Shown here: in pieces, positions 7,650 through 15,690 of the stretch
Layout: every line of letters starts with the position of its first letter
Position numbering within the stretch: position 1 is the first letter of the stretch
Program-made: the position numbers and the translations under genes
From: Planctomycetaceae bacterium
GTDB lineage: Bacteria > Planctomycetota > Planctomycetia > Pirellulales > Thermoguttaceae
Length of the DNA: 16,198 nt
Direction: 5' to 3'
Assembly (NCBI GenBank): GCA_031274045.1
Contig: JAISQS010000629.1
Span: 1-16,198 of the forward strand
Notes under the pieces: generated by a model
Database searches by the model: none
The model's input: the letters and a program-made list of their open reading frames with translations, nothing else
What the model was told of the DNA's origin: nothing

Positions 7650-10157
7650 TTATAACCTTCGCGGCGGCGGTGGCGGCGGCTTTGGCGATGTGCGGTATGT
7701 TGTCTGTTGTTGTGTTGCGGGTGTGAATTTTTTTATGATTTCTGTGATGAATCCTTTTGGGCGATCATCTATTTTGCCGGTATCGCAAAAATTATCTGCG
7801 AAAAAATCATTACCGCCTGAAATATTTTCCGTGAAAAGAATATTTGGATTGTCCTTTTTCTTCTCCGTTATCGTAAAATCATCTTCAAGGAAAAGGTCAA
7901 CCTTTTCTGTTTTGTCTGAGTTATTTGAGATAGTCGCCAATACTTCCACAAGTCCACCTTTCCGAAATGTGTTGCCGATGATTACATTACCGTGTGCCGG
8001 AACTTCGATGCAGAAACTTGCCGGACATGGATCACCCGGTTGTACGAATATCTTCTTTTCATTCAACTGAAACCCGTCAACAGTAAGCGCAACCGTCCCG
8101 ATATAATGATTGAAGATTGGTTCGCTGTCTTGGTACTCGAATCTGACACTAGGATCGAATCTGAACCGTTGTGCGCCAAGCACAACTGCCGTTTTTGAAA
8201 TATCCGAATAGGCGCGTCGTAAATCTTCTGGCCAAAATTCATCAAGCGTGCGAACTCTATGCGACGGAATTTGTAAATTCTCAATCACAAATTCGCGAAT
8301 GAACGGCATTTTGGAAGTTCTGCCGCTGATAATGACTTGATGCGGTTGCATACCATTTGTTGTCTCTATGTACTCGCGTAACTCTTTCACGTAAACAAAA
8401 ATATCCATGAAACCAGCTTCACCTTGTGTCTTGATACTTTGCAGATCGTGTCGAATCCATTCTTTGAGCATCTCATGAGTGATTATCAATTTCTCATTGG
8501 GGTCTGTATTGGTTTGTAAATTTTTAATGCCGCTCTTGCGAAGTAAATCGAGTACAGCGATTAAGTCTGTGTCATGCAGTTGCCATTCAGGTGTTTTATT
8601 AATTTTCGTATTTGCAGATTTTGCTATTACAGGTTTCGCGGCTTCGGCGATTTCAGTTATTTTGGACAAAACTTCTCTTTTTGCTTGTCGATCAAATGAC
8701 GGGTTTTCGACAGATTGTATTTGTAAGTCAAGAGTTTCTTCGAATCCGAATTTATTTTTGAAAAAATTCCATATTGCGGTAACGAGAAAATGAGTAATCC
8801 GATCGCCGGCGCGGTTGAAACGCATTGTGTCGATAATCTGAAACGTTGCGTTTATGATATCGTCGTTATCATCGTATTGCCATCTTACATCGACCATTGC
8901 AATATCGGTCGATCCGCCGCCAATATCAATAATTAAAATCCGCAACACGTCCGTTCCATCAAGATTGCCGAGTGTACTTCGCATCATGCGTGAATTTTTT
9001 AATCCGTGCAAAAAGAAGTTATCCTGAAGCAAATAAGCGACAATTGCAATAGGTTCACTACACACCAACTCGACTTGGAATTTACCTTGCACGAGCGGAT
9101 ATGAACTGAGAACTTTTTGCGCAACTTGCGTGACCTTATCGCGGAACAATTCACGATCTACCTTTCGCCACGTGAGCGGATAAGTCAACATTATCCGATT
9201 AACAATAGGAAATTCTTCAGGATAATCAGATGTGCCTTGTGGATTGACAATACTTCCTTGAACCATTTGTAAGATTTGACTCAAACTAAGGTCGATTAGT
9301 TCGAGTATAGGAAACATTCCGTTCCTTACACCAACAATTCCGCGTTGACCGATTGCAGGTGCATGAGCTTGTAAATGCGGCGGCGCATACCTGACATATT
9401 TTTTTGGAGAATAAAGATACGTAACAAGGGCATTATCCTTGATCAATTCTTTTGCGCGTTCACCAATTGCAATCCACGGAGAACCGGGGACAACATTGAC
9501 TTGCATGAGAAGAATATTTGAGTGAATAATTTCGCGTTCAGTTTTTGAGCGTTTTTGGTATTCTGAATCCCAATAATTTTGCAGTTGTATTGGTTCGTTT
9601 GCATTTGACAAAGTATATTCCGGTGCGAATAAACAAGTTGTTCCGGTGTTGCCGAAATCGAGTATCAAAGCACCGGCTTTACTGCCGCCTTTGGATGCAG
9701 ACGAAGCCGGATCTAAAACATAGAAGCCAGCTATTTCATACGGCTTTTTAAATACATTCATCATGCCGGACGATTTTATAATACACGGAATAGTGTTTTT
9801 AATAAGCTTACCAATGTCGGAATTTGTATCGATTACAAGATCAACGGAATATGATTCTTTGTTGTTTATATTTCTGTTCAATCTGAAAAAAGCAAATTGA
9901 GACTGACAATCCATCCAGCCCGTTGATTCGATTTCTGATGATGCGTACTTACAGGCAATATGATCGTTTATCAATTTGATCAAAGGATTCTCGGTGAACG
10001 TTTTCGATTGAGAATACGCCATCGCGTCTGTCCATAATTTTTCTGTTGTCACGCCATTGGGCAAAATGCTAGGATCAAGTACAAATGAGCGATATACTTG
10101 AATACCTGTTTTGGGAATGACGTGAAAATATGGTATTGCTGTTGGGATGGATGACAT
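7650..10157 (-). CDS. Hsp70/actin-fold ATPase, SrfB-like
   Basis: Cytosolic protein of 835 residues with the nucleotide-binding signature of the actin/Hsp70 superfamily: phosphate-1 motif DFGNTGTT (167-174), phosphate-2 motif DIGGGSTD (411-418), a connecting segment near AGDRIT (450-455), adenosine motif SGRTSKMP (611-618) and a second connecting helix AVVLGAQRF (657-665). About 160 residues precede phosphate-1 and a beta-rich region follows the ATPase core, ending in a disordered tail with six prolines and RRL. This extended layout resembles SrfB, known from the srfABC genes of Salmonella and relatives, rather than DnaK, which starts directly with phosphate-1. It probably uses ATP to drive conformational change or assembly; the partner is unknown. 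The start codon directly follows the stop of the GTPase gene, with GGAG eight bases before ATG, indicating translational coupling and likely equal production of the two NTPases. The superfamily is secure; the SrfB label is moderately sure. Confidence 0.85.
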   Translation of the reverse strand: MSSIPTAIPYFHVIPKTGIQVYRSFVLDPSILPNGVTTEKLWTDAMAYSQSKTFTENPLIKLINDHIACKYASSEIESTGWMDCQSQFAFFRLNRNINNKESYSVDLVIDTNSDIGKLIKNTIPCIIKSSGMMNVFKKPYEIAGFYVLDPASSASKGGSKAGALILDFGNTGTTCLFAPEYTLSNANEPIQLQNYWDSEYQKRSKTEREIIHSNILLMQVNVVPGSPWIAIGERAKELIKDNALVTYLYSPKKYVRYAPPHLQAHAPAIGQRGIVGVRNGMFPILELIDLSLSQILQMVQGSIVNPQGTSDYPEEFPIVNRIMLTYPLTWRKVDRELFRDKVTQVAQKVLSSYPLVQGKFQVELVCSEPIAIVAYLLQDNFFLHGLKNSRMMRSTLGNLDGTDVLRILIIDIGGGSTDIAMVDVRWQYDDNDDIINATFQIIDTMRFNRAGDRITHFLVTAIWNFFKNKFGFEETLDLQIQSVENPSFDRQAKREVLSKITEIAEAAKPVIAKSANTKINKTPEWQLHDTDLIAVLDLLRKSGIKNLQTNTDPNEKLIITHEMLKEWIRHDLQSIKTQGEAGFMDIFVYVKELREYIETTNGMQPHQVIISGRTSKMPFIREFVIENLQIPSHRVRTLDEFWPEDLRRAYSDISKTAVVLGAQRFRFDPSVRFEYQDSEPIFNHYIGTVALTVDGFQLNEKKIFVQPGDPCPASFCIEVPAHGNVIIGNTFRKGGLVEVLATISNNSDKTEKVDLFLEDDFTITEKKKDNPNILFTENISGGNDFFADNFCDTGKIDDRPKGFITEIIKKFTPATQQQTTYRTSPKPPPPPPRRL

Positions 10158-10169
10158 TTAATTTACTCC
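10155..10169 (-). promoter_or_regulatory. Ribosome binding site and stop-start junction coupling the two NTPase genes
   Basis: On the minus strand GGAG (10169-10166) stands eight bases before the ATG (10157-10155), and the stop TAA of the GTPase gene (10160-10158) touches that ATG. This supports both the chosen start and re-initiation by ribosomes ending the upstream gene. It is the clearest ribosome binding site among the last four genes of the operon. Confidence 0.75.
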
Positions 10170-12233
10170 ATGCAATCTGTAAAGGTCTTGTATTTCTTTA
10201 TTCAGGTTATCAATAGTTTTGATTAAAGCAGCAACTTTAGTTTTATCTTCGTCGGTTTGGTGTATTGTTGTATCTTTTGTATATTTTCGGTTGATTGGGA
10301 AAATTTGTTGGAGCAGTTCTTTGGCGTGTAATTGCATTGTGTAAACGATCAAATTCTTTGATGTCTCAATTTGTTGTTTTTCAAATATCGTTGTTTCACG
10401 GTATCCCCAAAGCTTTACGTTTTTCTTATAAAGAGCATTCATTATTTGTTCAACAAATGTTACCGCTTCGGAAGTTTCAGAAGACGTTTTGGCAATTCTT
10501 TTTATTATCCCCAAAATATTTTTGCATAAAATTTTAAACAGCTCGGAAATATCGGTCAGTTTGGGATTCTCTCTCAAAAAATTATCTACTACCAGACGGA
10601 TTTGTTCTACTTTGAAATGTTTATCTACGAACTTTTCGTAGGAATAATAGTTGATCAAATTTAACACTTTTCGTAAATTTTCAAGAGCTTCGGTTGCTGC
10701 GACAGAAGTTAATTCACCGTTCTTTGAATAATAAAATGAAATAGTGTCAGATAATTTTTGCAGCAACAAACCGATATGACTTCGTTTAAGATGTTTTTGG
10801 ACTAACATCTTTGATCCGTTTTTTTGAACGAGTTCTAGTATTTTTTTGAGAAAAAAGCTATGTCCGCGATCCTCCGGTTTACATAAAGATTCTATGTTTT
10901 CTTTGAAGCTGTTTATCAATTCCATTTCTTCGAGTGTTTTATAACCGATTTCGTCCGGTACAATCCATTTTTCCATGTAGGGTCGATAACGGTTATAAGC
11001 GTCTGCGTAATTATCAGCGTCCCCGTATTGATAAAACGTATCAACAAAGCAGACGGCGGCAGGTTTTAGAGTTCCTTTATGACTCATTTTATCGAGTGCA
11101 TTATCTTTTAATACCAATCTGAATTGGTCTTCGCCGGACTTAAATTTTTCAGGATTTGTGTAGCGGCTTTTAATGTTTGTGTCTTCGCAAAGATCACGCG
11201 CACTGTTCATCAACAAAATCAATCTGTCCTCAATATCCCGTAATTCTTCGGCGGGCAGTTGTGATTCGATTTCCATCCAGAGTTTTTGAAATTGACTTTG
11301 TTCTTTGCAACGCATGAAGTGGGCAATGAAATCAAGCTCATCGTCGCGCCAAAGTTGTATAACGATATTTTTAGATTTCTCGCCGAGACAATAAAAGAAA
11401 ATTTCATCTTTGTTGATAGCGGCTGCGGTGCCTTGACCCGGCGTATCGATAAAATTTATACGTTTAATACCTTCATCGTTATCAACCAGTTCGAGCAGAC
11501 GTTTATAATTGCTTCTGAGTTGTATATTTTTTATCAGTGCGCGAAGTTGCAATGCGTTGTAAGCGTTGTTATTGACGTTAATAATCGGAGTTGTAACGAT
11601 GGCATCTTTGGTTGTCAACGATCTTATAAAGTCGCGATTGCTGCTTTCGTCGACATCGTAATTACCGGCAAATGGAATTAAATCAACTTTTCTTTGAAAC
11701 TTAAATTTCGCAGCGTCAGATTGCGATACTTTCATTTTAGTTCCATCAACAAGTATTCGGTTATTGAGTTGATCAAATGTTAAAGCGACTCCGTTATTTT
11801 CACACTCATCTCGGCTTAGATTTATGAAGTTTACGAGTTCGGGATAGTTGTAAGACTGTGCCGTTACGCGGGTATTCAATTCAGGAGAATACTCAATACA
11901 CAAACTTTGCGAAGTAGTATCTTTGGCATCGCATACAAGCCAATCGCGATCTCGCAAGTCGGGAAACATTTCAGAGAGAAAAGTTGTCTTACCTTGACTG
12001 CTTGATCCGACGAAAGTACAGGTAAATTTACCATCGCAAACCCGACGAACACGGGCGGAGTTCGAAGCCTCTCCCAATGCAGACGCAATCTTTTTCAACT
12101 CCTCTGAATTGAGTAGTAAATTTTGTAAACTTTCAGGACATTCTTCGGGTGAATTGCCAACAAAAATTCCAACCAACACAAGAAACTTCTGCCGAATCGT
12201 TTCGATTTTATCAATAATGTCTTTATCTGCCAT
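10158..12233 (-). CDS. Large P-loop GTPase, dynamin/SrfC-like
   Basis: Protein of 691 residues with a complete P-loop: Walker A GSSSQGKT (76-83), a switch-I Thr at 106-107 (DTTSQ) and the G3 motif DTPG (263-266). The usual NKxD base-specificity motif is not obvious; NSARD (343-347) after the strand RLILLM is the best candidate, so guanine specificity is uncertain. The long gap between Walker A and DTPG (180 residues) and the long helical C-terminal half (about 430-691) resemble dynamin-like proteins and the bacterial SrfC group. A role as a mechanochemical or scaffold GTPase acting near the membrane is inferred. No membrane segment or signal peptide is present. It is the fourth operon gene, separated by 220 bases from the lipoprotein gene, and is directly coupled to the SrfB-like ATPase. 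There is no clear Shine-Dalgarno before ATG at 12233. P-loop NTPase is firm; the subfamily is a moderate inference. Confidence 0.8.
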   Translation of the reverse strand: MADKDIIDKIETIRQKFLVLVGIFVGNSPEECPESLQNLLLNSEELKKIASALGEASNSARVRRVCDGKFTCTFVGSSSQGKTTFLSEMFPDLRDRDWLVCDAKDTTSQSLCIEYSPELNTRVTAQSYNYPELVNFINLSRDECENNGVALTFDQLNNRILVDGTKMKVSQSDAAKFKFQRKVDLIPFAGNYDVDESSNRDFIRSLTTKDAIVTTPIINVNNNAYNALQLRALIKNIQLRSNYKRLLELVDNDEGIKRINFIDTPGQGTAAAINKDEIFFYCLGEKSKNIVIQLWRDDELDFIAHFMRCKEQSQFQKLWMEIESQLPAEELRDIEDRLILLMNSARDLCEDTNIKSRYTNPEKFKSGEDQFRLVLKDNALDKMSHKGTLKPAAVCFVDTFYQYGDADNYADAYNRYRPYMEKWIVPDEIGYKTLEEMELINSFKENIESLCKPEDRGHSFFLKKILELVQKNGSKMLVQKHLKRSHIGLLLQKLSDTISFYYSKNGELTSVAATEALENLRKVLNLINYYSYEKFVDKHFKVEQIRLVVDNFLRENPKLTDISELFKILCKNILGIIKRIAKTSSETSEAVTFVEQIMNALYKKNVKLWGYRETTIFEKQQIETSKNLIVYTMQLHAKELLQQIFPINRKYTKDTTIHQTDEDKTKVAALIKTIDNLNKEIQDLYRLHGVN

Positions 12234-12453
12234 GTCGCTTTATTTAGAGGTTAAAATACATGATTACAAGGATCATCGTTATCGTATATTGACTTGTCTG
12301 AATTCATCAAATGTCTTAAGCCGCTCGCACTTGAGCCTTCGTTAGTGTTCACGGGCGTTGCGTTCGTCAGTTTACCTACGGCGGTACTCAACCGGAATCG
12401 GCAACTCTTACGCTTTTATGCTAACAAATGTTACCGGTACGTTGCGTATATTT

Positions 12454-12903
12454 TTACTTTTGTCTCTTATGCACAAGACGTGATTCCAATGTACTTTGTT
12501 GAACAACTGCTTCCAATTTTATCTCAACCAATCCGCCGATCCGTTTTCGGGAAACTATCTTATTTTGTACAATATAATCGTTACTGGATGTGATAGCATC
12601 TATGATTGACTCTTCAAGAGTAGCGCGGGCTTCGGGTTGAATGATTGAGTTGATCACCTCGCTGATGGCATTTTGAAAAGCATCTTTTTTTGCGATCTCA
12701 TAATTATCGCCGATTCCTTTGACGATTACGGTTCGTTGTCCATTATGATCAGATGAATTCGATACCAAACCATAAGGCTTCGATTGATTGTCTGCATCGT
12801 CGCTCGTCTGGTCTGAATACGTCAGCTCACGTTCAATTTTCACCAATTTAGAACAGCCGGATATAAACAACAAAACCATCAACATCAAAATAACATTTCT
12901 CAT
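12454..12903 (-). CDS. Small lipoprotein with the paralogous 87-residue domain
   Basis: Predicted lipoprotein of 149 residues. The chosen ATG (12903) gives a compact signal peptide with lipobox ISGC (14-17), Cys17 being the expected lipidated residue, and AGGG lies a few bases upstream; the longer frame to 13011 would bury the signal peptide behind 36 residues. After a polar linker (about 22-55) comes a domain, residues 57-143, aligning without gaps to the central domain of the preceding gene product (198-284): by my count 38 of 87 positions are identical, including KG.G, AKK.AFQNA..EVI and GLVEI.L. The pattern of A/K/A spacing then GLVEI faintly recalls LPP20/FlgT-N-type envelope domains; no confident family name. 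Location should be the outer or inner membrane, facing the periplasm. It is the third operon gene, 144 bases after the repeat protein. Possible role: envelope docking partner. Confidence 0.8.
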   Translation of the reverse strand: MRNVILMLMVLLFISGCSKLVKIERELTYSDQTSDDADNQSKPYGLVSNSSDHNGQRTVIVKGIGDNYEIAKKDAFQNAISEVINSIIQPEARATLEESIIDAITSSNDYIVQNKIVSRKRIGGLVEIKLEAVVQQSTLESRLVHKRQK

Positions 12904-13047
12904 AATCGCCCTGTCAAAATTCACTATACAAGATTTTAGGTTGCCGTTTTTTGCCGACATCTTATTCGTCTTTTGCGTGCTTCGTGTTAAAAATAAATTA
13001 TCAAAAATCATAGTGAACGCGAAAGTCTATCGTTTTTATGCTTCTTG

Positions 13048-14223
13048 TCAATCAATATCACTCTCCGGTTTCTTACCAACATCGCTCTCCGGTTTCTTAC
13101 CAATATCGCTCTCCGGTTTCTTACCAACATCACTTTCCGGCTTCTTGCCAACATCACTTTCCGGCTTCTTGCCAACATCACTTTCCGGCTTCTTGCCAAT
13201 ATCGCTCTCCGGTTTCTTGCCAACATCATGTTCTGGCTTTTTGCTGACATCGCCTTCCGGCTTCTTGCCAATATCGCTCTCCGGTTTCTTACCAACATCA
13301 TGTTCTGGCTTTTTGCTGACATCGCCTTCAAGTGTTGGTGAAGGTTCTATAAATTGTGTTCTGCAAGGGGCGAGTCGTTTTTCCAATGCAACTTGTTGCA
13401 CTGCTACTTTTAACTGTATCTCTACTAATCCATTGCCGCAATTACATGATAAAAGCTCATGCCTTACAACATAAGCACAGCAAGCTTCCGTTACTTCCGA
13501 AATATTTTTTTCAATTAAATCAAACTCGTCGGGACGAACAAATGATTTGATAACTTCGTGGACGGCATTTTGAAAAGCACATTTTTTCGCACACAAATAA
13601 TCCCGTCCGCAGCCCTTTGCTATTACAATCCGCTCACCTTCGCAAGCCAAAGGTTGTCCGACAATTCCCGACGAATAACCGCCGCCAGCACCAACTGGTG
13701 GATGAAGAGTATCATCGCTCTCCGGCTTCTTACCAACATCGCTCTCCGGTTTCTTGCCAACATCACTTTCCGGCTTCTTGCCGACATCGTTCTCTGGCTT
13801 CTTGCCGACATCGCTCTCCGGTTTCTTGCCGACATCACTCTCCGGCTTCTTGCCAACATCGCTCTCCGGCTTCTTGCCAACTTCACTCTCCGACTTCTTA
13901 CCAACATCGTTCTCCGGCTTCTTGCCAACATCACTCTCCGGTTTCTTGCCAACATCACTCTCCGGCTTCTTACCAATATCGTTCTCCGGTTTCTTACCGA
14001 CATCGCTCTCCGGTTTCTTACCGACATCGTTCTCCGGTTTCTTGCCAACATCACTCTCCGGTTTCTTGCCAACATCACTCTCCGGCTTCTTGCTAACATC
14101 GCTCTCCGACTTTTTGCCAACTTGTTTTGATTGACTGGCGATTATGTCCGAATCTGTGAACGTGATAAAAGACATTATCAACAGTATCACAACCATTCTC
14201 TTTTGCAAAAAAAATTTTGTCAT
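13048..14223 (-). CDS. Secreted octad-repeat protein with central cysteine-rich domain
   Basis: Product of 391 residues from ATG 14223, where a signal peptide begins (TKFFLQKR then a hydrophobic run, cleavage near IIAS at about 28-31) and AGAGG lies upstream; an in-frame ATG at 14310 would put 29 residues before it and has no ribosome site. Residues 35-170 are 17 tandem copies of VGKKPESD, residues 198-284 a globular domain paralogous to the next gene's lipoprotein, and residues 302-389 a further 11 copies. The octad has two Lys, one Glu, one Asp and one Pro, so the arms are probably disordered, extended and near neutral. The central region carries nine Cys (194-287) absent from the paralogue, suggesting disulphides or metal binding. 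No enzyme motif. It follows the vWA gene. Possible roles are a spacer, an adhesin or a binding partner of the vWA protein. Copy number of the repeat may vary between strains. Confidence 0.82.
   Translation of the reverse strand: MTKFFLQKRMVVILLIMSFITFTDSDIIASQSKQVGKKSESDVSKKPESDVGKKPESDVGKKPENDVGKKPESDVGKKPENDIGKKPESDVGKKPESDVGKKPENDVGKKSESEVGKKPESDVGKKPESDVGKKPESDVGKKPENDVGKKPESDVGKKPESDVGKKPESDDTLHPPVGAGGGYSSGIVGQPLACEGERIVIAKGCGRDYLCAKKCAFQNAVHEVIKSFVRPDEFDLIEKNISEVTEACCAYVVRHELLSCNCGNGLVEIQLKVAVQQVALEKRLAPCRTQFIEPSPTLEGDVSKKPEHDVGKKPESDIGKKPEGDVSKKPEHDVGKKPESDIGKKPESDVGKKPESDVGKKPESDVGKKPESDIGKKPESDVGKKPESDID
13057..13320. repeat. Tandem array of eleven 24-base units (C-terminal octads)
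   Basis: Eleven in-phase 24-base units, each close to ATCGCTCTCCGG followed by TTTCTTACCAAC on the plus strand. Three consecutive units (13225-13296, 72 bases) are followed at 13297 by a second copy of their odd first unit and the start of the next, giving a higher-order duplication marked by the unusual ATGTTCTGG word. Most changes are synonymous, or interchange S/N/H/G or V/I, in the encoded octad. Confidence 0.95.
13714..14121. repeat. Tandem array of seventeen 24-base units (N-terminal octads)
   Basis: Seventeen in-phase 24-base units encode VGKKPESD with limited changes: PEND in four units, KKSE in two and one SESE. The same unit forms the array at 13057-13320, about 390 bases away, so the two arrays share an origin and could recombine with each other, removing the central domain. 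The unit has no stop in most frames, which creates long but meaningless open frames on both strands. Confidence 0.95.
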
Positions 14224-14318
14224 TTGATAAGCCTCTAAACAATTTAATAACGACCAAATGTAATTTTTACGAGTTGATGAACATTTGAGACTGTTGTAAT
14301 TATTCGCCATTTAATCAA

Positions 14319-15608
14319 TCATTTTGATTCTTGTTGATCTGTTTTGTTGTCATCATAAAAATTCCAAACGTCATATCTTCCTTTGAATTTTTTTGACAGG
14401 TCTCGCAATGCTGCGTGAAACCTATTATTTACGCTGCCTTTGTACGGATCATCTTTAGTGCGTACTGCTATTGTATTTATTATGAATCCCTCTTTTGCCA
14501 ATTCTTCGTTCCCAATATGTTTGCGCAGGATTGTCGGGTCGGCGATAATTTTTGGTATTATCTGTACTGGTCCTTTGTCAGGATCCTCTGTGAATTCACC
14601 ATCTGTTATGAGAATTACTGTTGTTTTTTCAATCCCTTTTTTAGCGGTCTTCTTCGATTTTTTTTGAGCGTTTTTTGCTATGTCAAATTCACCTATTTCT
14701 TTTGCAGCTTGTTCTAATGCTGGCATAATATAAGTTTTCTCTTGAGCCGTTCGTGGTAGTTCATCGAGTAGTTCTTTTGAATTTTCGCTGTCCATTTTTT
14801 TTAGTTCGCCAAAAATAGGATACGGTTCCTTCGCAAAAAGAATCAAATCCATGTACACTCCTTTCGGTTTTTTGAGTCGTTTCTCAATCAAAGCAGTAGT
14901 TTGCTCCCGGACTCTGTCAAAACAACAATCCATACTTTCACTAGTGTCCAAAACGATAATCACATTTGTGTCAACATCGAACGCTGCCGAGAGTACCGAT
15001 CCTATTTTTTCATTGCCGCAATTCCGCACTAGCAACAAGAACAATAACGGAAGCAGCAACAAAAACCATCGTCGATCAAATCTTTTGGTATAACTGACAT
15101 TGGTTGCCCACGATTTTAGACTTGCGAATCCTTCGGATTTTTCAAATGGATGGTTCGATGTGACATCGAATCCGGCGCGATTGACAGCGAGGCAGATATT
15201 TTTATAGCATATATTGGCAGCTTTGTTTTCGTCCAGATACGCATCGTTGCTCATATCGATACCAAATTGAACACGTTTACCGTTGTATCCTGAGGTGTCC
15301 CGCGCATTGATGGAATCTGAAGACAAAACAGCATTGTTGTAACTCGGATGTTGTCGTAAATTTTGTATGGAAGAAACTAAACGCCCCAAATCCGTACAAA
15401 TTTTATCATGCAGATCTATCAGATAATTGTCGTTTGTTACAACTTTTGGTTCAGGAAATACCCGCAAACCAGATGAAGGCGACAACACATATCGGTTGCC
15501 ATTGCCAAGTCGATAGACACCTTTGACTATCGATGAATAACTTGGCGGGAAGAAAAACTCACCCGCTATCCCGTGGCTGGAAAGAATTGTTTGTAAATTC
15601 TCACTCAT
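14319..15608 (-). CDS. Membrane-anchored von Willebrand factor A domain protein
   Basis: Protein of 429 residues from ATG 15608; a TTG at 15632 would add eight residues, but the candidate promoter would place transcription start inside that extension. Residues 1-180 form an N-terminal region of unknown family, 181-195 is a Leu-rich membrane segment preceded by KRFDRR, and about 214-425 is a vWA domain. The MIDAS metal site is intact: DTSES (221-225), Thr292 and Asp336 in ITDGE, so divalent-metal-dependent ligand binding is expected. The basic residues before the membrane segment favour N-terminus inside and the vWA domain outside the cytoplasm. A Lys-rich insertion (about 312-328, AQKKSKKTAKKG) lies within the domain. 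It is the first gene of the operon; the octad-repeat protein, possibly its ligand, follows. A weak AAAGGA lies 15 bases upstream of the start. Confidence 0.88.
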   Translation of the reverse strand: MSENLQTILSSHGIAGEFFFPPSYSSIVKGVYRLGNGNRYVLSPSSGLRVFPEPKVVTNDNYLIDLHDKICTDLGRLVSSIQNLRQHPSYNNAVLSSDSINARDTSGYNGKRVQFGIDMSNDAYLDENKAANICYKNICLAVNRAGFDVTSNHPFEKSEGFASLKSWATNVSYTKRFDRRWFLLLLPLLFLLLVRNCGNEKIGSVLSAAFDVDTNVIIVLDTSESMDCCFDRVREQTTALIEKRLKKPKGVYMDLILFAKEPYPIFGELKKMDSENSKELLDELPRTAQEKTYIMPALEQAAKEIGEFDIAKNAQKKSKKTAKKGIEKTTVILITDGEFTEDPDKGPVQIIPKIIADPTILRKHIGNEELAKEGFIINTIAVRTKDDPYKGSVNNRFHAALRDLSKKFKGRYDVWNFYDDNKTDQQESK

Positions 15609-15634
15609 AATTAAAAAAATGGTTCCTTTCAAAA

Positions 15635-15662
15635 ATCATAACGACATAACACAAACCGTCAT
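15635..15662 (-). promoter_or_regulatory. Candidate promoter of the seven-gene operon
   Basis: On the minus strand ATGACG (15662-15657, four of six to the -35 consensus) and TATGAT (15640-15635, five of six to the -10) are 16 bases apart and about 27 bases upstream of the vWA start codon. It is the best sigma-70-like pair close to the first gene; the match is only fair. Confidence 0.3.
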
Positions 15663-15690
15663 AAATATACTTTTTTCCATTACTGCTGTT

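Noticed and set aside
7609..8070. Plus-strand open frame of 153 codons with a run of glycines
   Set aside because: It is the complement of the proline tail and C-terminus of the SrfB-like gene.
12788..13474. Plus-strand open frame of 228 codons rich in repeated SLSGFLP units
   Set aside because: It lies opposite the octad-repeat gene; the repeat unit happens to lack stops in several frames. No signal peptide, fold or ribosome site supports it.
13057..14121. CRISPR array
   Set aside because: The 24-base units are contiguous, without unique spacers, in frame and coding; no cas gene is near.
13558..14130. Long plus-strand and alternative minus-strand open frames across the second repeat array
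   Set aside because: Same cause: shadow frames of the 24-base repeat. The minus-strand frame with signal peptide, paralogous domain and ribosome site is the real gene.
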